This document shows, one piece after another, positions 58,612 to 64,000 of a stretch of DNA of 64,000 bases. The notes below the pieces were generated by a model, which worked only from the letters and a program-made list of their open reading frames with translations, did not search any database and was not told the origin of the DNA. Source of the DNA: Pseudokineococcus lusitanus (lineage in GTDB: Bacteria; Actinomycetota; Actinomycetes; Actinomycetales; Quadrisphaeraceae); NCBI RefSeq assembly GCF_003751265.1, contig NZ_RJKN01000005.1:279806-343805 (forward strand), read 5' to 3'. A program made the translations under genes and the position numbers. How positions within the stretch are numbered: the stretch's first letter is position 1; each line of letters starts with the position of its first letter.

Positions 58612-61600
58612 ATGACCACCAGCACGATCCGCTCCGTCCTCGCGGCAGGGACCACCGCCGCGCTGCTCGCCGTCGGCCTCCTCGTGGCGGCGCCCGCCGC
58701 GACGGCGGCCGACGCGGGCACGGCGGCGTCGACGACGACGCCGCCCCCGTCCACCGTCACGGCCGACGTCCTGCCGACCGTGCAGATCAACGGCGTCGTC
58801 TGGGACCAGGTCGTCGTGGGCAACAAGGTCTACGTGACCGGCGAGTTCACCCGCGCCCGGCCGGCCGGCAGCGCACCGGGCGTCAACGAGGTCGTGCGCA
58901 ACCACCTCCTCGCCTTCGACATCACCACCGGCCAGCTCGACACCCGCTGGGCCCCGTCGCTCGACGCGCGGGGCCTCGCCATCGAGGCCTCGGCGGACGG
59001 CCGCCGGATCTTCGTGGGCGGCGACTTCGGCCGCGTCAACGGCTCGTCCCGCACGCGGCTGGCCGCCTTCGACGCGACGACGGGCGCCCCGGTCACCTCC
59101 TTCGCCCAGGCCCGCGGCAAGGTCGGCGCGCTCGCGGTCGCGGGGGACACGCTCTACGTCGGCGGCGACTTCGCCACCCTCGGCGACCAGGCCCGCACCC
59201 GGCTCGGCGCCGTGAGCGCGAGCACCGGCGGGCTCCTCGCGTGGGCGCCCACCGCCGACCGCGAGGTCATGGGCCTCGTGGCCCCGGCCGGCAGCGGCCG
59301 CGTCGTCGTGTCGGGCCGCTTCGACACCCTCAACGGCGGCGACGAGCCCGGCATGGGGGCCCTCGACGCGGCGTCGGGCGCCACCCTCGACTGGGCGGCC
59401 AACGACACCATCAAGAACCACGGGCCCGACTCGGCGATCTGGTCGCTGTCGACCGACGGCACCCAGGTCTACGGCACCGGGTACGACTACTACGGGCCCA
59501 GCCCCTTCGAGGGCAGCTTCGCGGCCGGCGTCGACGGCGCCCTGCACTGGGTCGCCGGCTGCATGGGCGACACCTACGGCAGCCAGCCGGTCGGCGACGT
59601 CCTCTACACGGTGGGCCACCCGCACAACTGCACGACCATCGGCGGCCACCCGCAGACGGAGCCCTGGACCTTCCAGCGCGCCATGGCGACGACGACGGCG
59701 GTCCGCGGCACCAACCTCGACGGCCCCTTCCGCGGTGCCCCGGCCCCGGAGCTCCTGCACTGGGAGCCGACCATCGGCATGGGCACCTACACCAAGCAGT
59801 ACCAGGGCGCCTGGACGGTCACCGGCGACAGCCGCTACGTCGTCCTCGGCGGCGAGTTCCCGCGGGTCAACGGCGTCGCCCAGCAGGGTCTCGTCCGCTT
59901 CGCGACGTCGGCGCTGGCCCCGCGCAAGGAGGGCCCGCAGGGCTACCCCGAGCTCAAGCCGGAGCTCGTCACGGCGGCCGGTCCCGGGGTCCGCGCCTCC
60001 TTCACCGCCTCGTGGGACCGCGACGACGCGACCCTGACCTACGAGCTGCAGCGCGGCGGCAACGCCGCGACCGCGCCCGTCGTCGCGACGACGACGGTCC
60101 GGTCGGCCTGGTGGTCGCGTCCCCGCGTCGCCCTGCGCGACCCGAGCGCCCCGGCCGGGACCACGCAGACCTACCGCGTCCGCGTCCGTGACGCCGCCGG
60201 CAACTCGCTGACGAGCGCGACGACGACCGTCGCCGTCCCGGCCACGAGCCCGCAGGGCCCCGGCCCCTACGCCCAGCGCGTGCTGGCCGACGGCGCCACC
60301 TCCTTCTGGCGGCTCGGCGAGACCGAGGGCGGCACGGCCTACGACTGGGCCGGCGGCGACGACCTCGTCCTCGGCGGCGCGACGACGCGCACGACCGACG
60401 GCTCGGTGGCCGGCGACGGTGCCACGACCTTCCCGGGCACGGACACCGTCCCCGCGGCGGGCCGCGCGGTCACGGTCGCGCCGGACACCTTCAGCGTGGA
60501 GGCGTGGTTCCGCACCACGAGCACGACGGGCGGCAAGGTCGTCGGCTTCGGCGACCGCACGGACGCCCGCAGCGGCAACTACGACCGTCACGTGTACCTC
60601 GACGGGGCCGGCCGCGTGTCCTTCGGCGTGCACCCCTGGGCCGTCCGGCTCCAGCAGAGCGCGCCCGGCTACAACGACGGCCAGTGGCACCACGTCGTCG
60701 CCACGCTCGGCGCCGAGGGCCAGACCCTCTTCGTCGACGGCCGTCGCGTGGCCCGCGACCGCGGCACGACGTCGGGCCAGCCCTACTCCGGGGTCTGGCG
60801 CGTCGGCGGGGACAACCTCGGCGGCTGGCCGTCGGACGGCGACGGCAACCTCGCCGGCGACGTCGACGAGGTCGCCGTCTACGGCACGCAGCTGTCCACC
60901 GCGACGGTCGCGGCCCACTACGCGGCGAGCGGCCGCACGGCCGGCGGCGAGCCGGCGCCGACGGACGCCTACGGCGCCGCCGTCGCGGCCGACGACCCCG
61001 ACCTGTTCTGGCGCCTCGACAGCCTCTCCGCCGACGGCACCACGCCGGACTCGTCGGCGAGCGGCCGCGAGGTCGGCCGGGTGCAGGGCGACCTGCGCGT
61101 CGCCGAGCCCGGCGGCGTCCTCGGCAGCCCGGCCGCGGCCACGACGGACGGCCAGTGGGCCGGCCTCGGGTCGACGACCCGCTTCACCAACCCGCGGACG
61201 TACTCCCAGGAGCTGTGGTTCTCCACGGGCACCACGCGGGGCGGCAAGCTCATCGGCTTCGGCTCGGAGCAGCAGGGCTGGAGCGGCGGCTACGACCGCC
61301 ACGTGGAGATGCTCGACGACGGCCGCCTGCGCTTCGGCACCTGGACCGGCCGCGAGAACACCATCACCACCGAGCGCGCCTACAACGACCGCCGCTGGCA
61401 CCACCTCGTGGCCAGCCAGGGCGCGGACGGCATGAAGCTCTACCTCGACGGCGCGCTCGTCGGGACCAACCCCGAGACGGGCGCCCAGGACTACGCCGGC
61501 TTCTGGCGGGTCGGCGGCGACTCCGGCTGGGGCGGCCACTCGAGCGCGTACTTCGAGGGCCGCATCGACGAGGTGGCCGTCTACTCGACCGTGCTGCCCG

Positions 61601-64000
61601 CGGACCGGGTCGCCGCGCACCACGCGGTCGGCAAGGTGCCCTTCGACGAGCCCCCGACGGCGGCCTTCACGGCGACGTCGGACGGCACCGCGGTGGCGGT
61701 GGACGCCTCGACGTCCACCGACCCCGAGGGCCCGCTGACCTACGCGTGGGACTTCGGCGACGGGGCCACGGCCACCGGCGTGACGGCGTCCCACACCTAC
61801 GCCCGTCCGGGCCGCTACGAGGTGGCGCTCGTCGTCACCGACTCCGGGAAGCAGACGGCGCGCACCACGCGCACCGTCACCGCCTCGGCGCCCGTGCCGG
61901 CCGACGCGTACGGCGCCGCCGTCCGCGCCGACGACCCGGTGCTCTTCTGGCGGCTCGACGAGGTGGCCGACGGCGTGACGCCGGACTCCTCGGCCACCGG
62001 CTCCGACCCGGGCCGCGTGCAGGGCGACCTGCGCGTCGAGCGTCCGGGCGGGGTGCGCGGCAGCTCGGCGGCCGCCACGACCGACGGCCAGTGGGCCGGC
62101 CTCGGCTCGAGCACCCGGGTCCCGGGCCCCCGCACGTACTCGCAGGAGGTCTGGTTCTCCACGACCACCACGCGCGGCGGCAAGATCATCGGCTTCGGCA
62201 ACGAGCAGTCCGGCTGGAGCGGCGGCTACGACCGCCACGTCGAGATGCTCGACGACGGCCGGGTGCGCTTCGGCACCTGGACCGGGCAGGAGAACACGAC
62301 GACGAGCGACCGGTCCTACAACGACGGCGGGTGGCACCACCTCGTCGCCACGCAGGGCGGCGACGGCATGAGGCTGTACGTCGACGGCGAGCTCGTGGGC
62401 ACCAACCCGCAGACGGACCAGCAGCAGTACGACGGCTTCTGGCGCGTCGGCGGCGACTCGAGCTGGGGCGGTCACCAGAGCGCCTACTTCGAGGGCCGCG
62501 TCGACGAGGTCGCCGTGTACGCCGCCGTCCTGCCCGCCGAGCGGGTCCGGGCGCACCACGACCTCGGCCGCCGGCCTGTCGACGCCGTCCCCACGGCGTC
62601 CTTCACGGCCCGCGCCGACGGCCTGGCCGTCGCGGTGGACGCCGCGGCGTCCTCCGACCCCGAGGGCCCGGTGACGTACGCGTGGACCTTCGGCGACGGG
62701 GCGACGGCCACGGGCGTCACCGCGTCGCACACCTACCGCTCCGGCGGCTCGTACGAGGTGGCGCTCGTCGTCACCGACTCCGAGGGCCAGCGGGCGCGGA
62801 CCACGCGGACGGTCCAGGCGCTCGCGCCGGCGCCGACGGACGCCTACGGCGCCGCCGTCGTCGCCGCCGGGCCGGACCTCTTCTGGCGGCTCGACCAGGC
62901 CGCCGACGGGACGACGCCGGACGCCACCCCGCAGGGTCGGCAGCCGGGCCGGGTCCTCGGGGGCCTGCGCACGGAGGCCCCGGGCGGCGTCCGCGGCAGC
63001 CGCGCGGCGGCCACCCTCGACGGCGTCGAGGCCGGCGTCGCGTCGACCACCCCGGTCGACGGCCCCAGCACCTACTCGCAGGAGCTGTGGTTCTCCACGA
63101 CGACGACCCGTGGCGGGAAGCTCATCGGCTTCGGCGCCGCGCCGTCCGGCGGGAGCAGCAACTACGACCGCCACGTCGAGCTGCTCGACGACGGCCGGGT
63201 GCGCTTCGGCACGTGGACCGGCCAGGAGAACACGACGACGAGCCAGGCCTCCTACAACGACGGCGCCTGGCACCACCTCGTCGCCACCCAGGGCGCCGAC
63301 GGCATGAAGCTCTACGTCGACGGCACCCTCGTGGGCACCAACGAGCAGACCGGGGCCGAGCCCTACCGCGGCTACTGGCGGGTCGGCGGCGACACCGGCT
63401 GGGGCGGCCACTCGAGCCAGTACGTCGAGGGCCGTGTCGACGAGGTCGCCGTCTACCCGACGGTCCTCACGGCCGAGCAGGTCGCCGAGCACCACCGCCT
63501 GGGCCTGCCCGGCGCGGCGCCGGTGGACGGCCCGCCGACGGCGGCGTTCACGGCGGCGACGACGGACCTGCAGGTGCGGGTCGACGGCACGGGCTCCTCG
63601 GACGCCGAGGGTGCGGTGACGTACGCGTGGTCCTTCGGTGACGGGGCGACCGCGAGCACGGCGACGGCGCAGCACACCTACGCCGCGGCGGGCAGCTACG
63701 AGGTGACCCTCGTGGTGACGGACACGGCCGGGCACACGGCGACGGCGAAGCGGACCGTGGAGGTCACGGCGCCGGCGCCGGTGGACGGCCCGCCGACGGC
63801 GGCGTTCACGGCGGCGACGACGGACCTGCAGGTGCGGGTCGACGGCACGGGCTCCTCGGACGCCGAGGGTGCGGTGACGTACGCGTGGTCCTTCGGTGAC
63901 GGGGCGACCGCGAGCACGGCGACGGCGCAGCACACCTACGCCGCGGCGGGCAGCTACGAGGTGACCCTCGTGGTGACGGACACGGCCGGGCACACGGCCA
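58612..64000 (+). CDS. Giant secreted propeller-like/multi-LamG/PKD surface protein 4 (3' end outside window)
   Basis: Open from the ATG at 58612 to the window edge, at least 1796 aa. Signal peptide (1-33), propeller-like domain (45-450) with Cys317 and Cys340 of the GHPHNC signature, FN3-like segment (450-545), LamG1 (552-773), LamG2 (784-1010), PKD1 (1013-1093), LamG3 (1097-1320), PKD2 (1327-1403), LamG4 (1407-1633), PKD3 (1640-1720) and an incomplete PKD4. Each LamG has the WHHLVA(S/T)QG and LYVDG-type strands. It is the longest relative of the three proteins at 21970-32818, expanded by LamG-PKD duplication. Probably a secreted or matrix-associated glycan-binding protein. How it is anchored cannot be seen here. 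Confidence 0.85.
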   Translation, partial: MTTSTIRSVLAAGTTAALLAVGLLVAAPAATAADAGTAASTTTPPPSTVTADVLPTVQINGVVWDQVVVGNKVYVTGEFTRARPAGSAPGVNEVVRNHLLAFDITTGQLDTRWAPSLDARGLAIEASADGRRIFVGGDFGRVNGSSRTRLAAFDATTGAPVTSFAQARGKVGALAVAGDTLYVGGDFATLGDQARTRLGAVSASTGGLLAWAPTADREVMGLVAPAGSGRVVVSGRFDTLNGGDEPGMGALDAASGATLDWAANDTIKNHGPDSAIWSLSTDGTQVYGTGYDYYGPSPFEGSFAAGVDGALHWVAGCMGDTYGSQPVGDVLYTVGHPHNCTTIGGHPQTEPWTFQRAMATTTAVRGTNLDGPFRGAPAPELLHWEPTIGMGTYTKQYQGAWTVTGDSRYVVLGGEFPRVNGVAQQGLVRFATSALAPRKEGPQGYPELKPELVTAAGPGVRASFTASWDRDDATLTYELQRGGNAATAPVVATTTVRSAWWSRPRVALRDPSAPAGTTQTYRVRVRDAAGNSLTSATTTVAVPATSPQGPGPYAQRVLADGATSFWRLGETEGGTAYDWAGGDDLVLGGATTRTTDGSVAGDGATTFPGTDTVPAAGRAVTVAPDTFSVEAWFRTTSTTGGKVVGFGDRTDARSGNYDRHVYLDGAGRVSFGVHPWAVRLQQSAPGYNDGQWHHVVATLGAEGQTLFVDGRRVARDRGTTSGQPYSGVWRVGGDNLGGWPSDGDGNLAGDVDEVAVYGTQLSTATVAAHYAASGRTAGGEPAPTDAYGAAVAADDPDLFWRLDSLSADGTTPDSSASGREVGRVQGDLRVAEPGGVLGSPAAATTDGQWAGLGSTTRFTNPRTYSQELWFSTGTTRGGKLIGFGSEQQGWSGGYDRHVEMLDDGRLRFGTWTGRENTITTERAYNDRRWHHLVASQGADGMKLYLDGALVGTNPETGAQDYAGFWRVGGDSGWGGHSSAYFEGRIDEVAVYSTVLPADRVAAHHAVGKVPFDEPPTAAFTATSDGTAVAVDASTSTDPEGPLTYAWDFGDGATATGVTASHTYARPGRYEVALVVTDSGKQTARTTRTVTASAPVPADAYGAAVRADDPVLFWRLDEVADGVTPDSSATGSDPGRVQGDLRVERPGGVRGSSAAATTDGQWAGLGSSTRVPGPRTYSQEVWFSTTTTRGGKIIGFGNEQSGWSGGYDRHVEMLDDGRVRFGTWTGQENTTTSDRSYNDGGWHHLVATQGGDGMRLYVDGELVGTNPQTDQQQYDGFWRVGGDSSWGGHQSAYFEGRVDEVAVYAAVLPAERVRAHHDLGRRPVDAVPTASFTARADGLAVAVDAAASSDPEGPVTYAWTFGDGATATGVTASHTYRSGGSYEVALVVTDSEGQRARTTRTVQALAPAPTDAYGAAVVAAGPDLFWRLDQAADGTTPDATPQGRQPGRVLGGLRTEAPGGVRGSRAAATLDGVEAGVASTTPVDGPSTYSQELWFSTTTTRGGKLIGFGAAPSGGSSNYDRHVELLDDGRVRFGTWTGQENTTTSQASYNDGAWHHLVATQGADGMKLYVDGTLVGTNEQTGAEPYRGYWRVGGDTGWGGHSSQYVEGRVDEVAVYPTVLTAEQVAEHHRLGLPGAAPVDGPPTAAFTAATTDLQVRVDGTGSSDAEGAVTYAWSFGDGATASTATAQHTYAAAGSYEVTLVVTDTAGHTATAKRTVEVTAPAPVDGPPTAAFTAATTDLQVRVDGTGSSDAEGAVTYAWSFGDGATASTATAQHTYAAAGSYEVTLVVTDTAGHTA
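63523..63998. repeat. 258-bp period exact repeat encoding consecutive PKD domains
   Basis: The sequence from 63523 recurs from 63781, exactly 258 bp (86 codons) later, and is identical for 218 bp up to 63998, where the two copies diverge just before the window edge. The near-perfect match implies recent duplication or ongoing gene conversion of PKD units. Confidence 0.9.

Noticed and set aside
58543..63993. Giant minus-strand open frame of about 1800 codons
   Set aside because: It is antisense to the real plus-strand gene at 58612, whose translation shows a signal peptide, LamG and PKD domains. The antisense periodicity merely mirrors those repeats.

Overview
The window comes from a very high-GC Gram-positive actinobacterium. 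The support is pervasive GTG starts, GTGA/ATGA start-stop overlaps, the order tRNA-Gln, glmU, prs, rplY (L25/Ctc), pth, and a mycobacterium-like htdX/fabG4/fadA2 block. A Kineosporiales/Micrococcales-type lineage is my guess; I cannot name a genus. Functional calls rest on motifs read by eye, since no database search was possible.

Positions 1-12,400 are mostly housekeeping: the end of an ABC-F ATPase, a membrane-anchored ABM protein, a MarR regulator with a palindromic operator, a fatty-acid block (MaoC hydratase, FabG4-type reductase, divergent thiolase), a soluble acyl-ACP desaturase with its TetR repressor, tRNA-Gln, glmU, prs, a cysteine-poor Rrf2 regulator and a TauE-type exporter. L25 and Pth follow, to 13,767.

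From about 14,000 to the right edge lies one large exopolysaccharide/cell-surface locus, interrupted only by a DUF222-HNH nuclease gene and an array of 41-bp palindromic tandem repeats (35,179-37,175). It has one phosphoglycosyltransferase that starts the chain, at least five glycosyltransferases, two flippases, two O-antigen polymerase/ligase-like proteins and three chain-length-type proteins. It also has two TagD-type cytidylyltransferases, a CDP-alcohol phosphotransferase, two related lipoproteins and two secreted beta-helix proteins. Four very large secreted proteins carry an N-terminal propeller-like domain, LamG and PKD domains. The fourth (from 58,612) runs off the right edge.

PAPS metabolism is embedded in the polysaccharide genes: cysQ-cysD-cysN at 15,846-18,906 and cysC, fused to a degenerate ATP-sulfurylase domain, at 47,038-48,375. 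No sulfate-reduction genes are visible. Together this suggests that the polymer or another surface glycan is sulfated, although no sulfotransferase lies in the window. Near-duplication of most assembly functions suggests two related assembly lines. Other notable points are two Wzz/BY-kinase-like proteins without the P-loop lysine, a constant two-cysteine GHPHxC signature in the four big secreted proteins, a beta-sandwich-like module shared by five or six secreted proteins, and GTGACGG sites and paired boxes upstream of surface genes.
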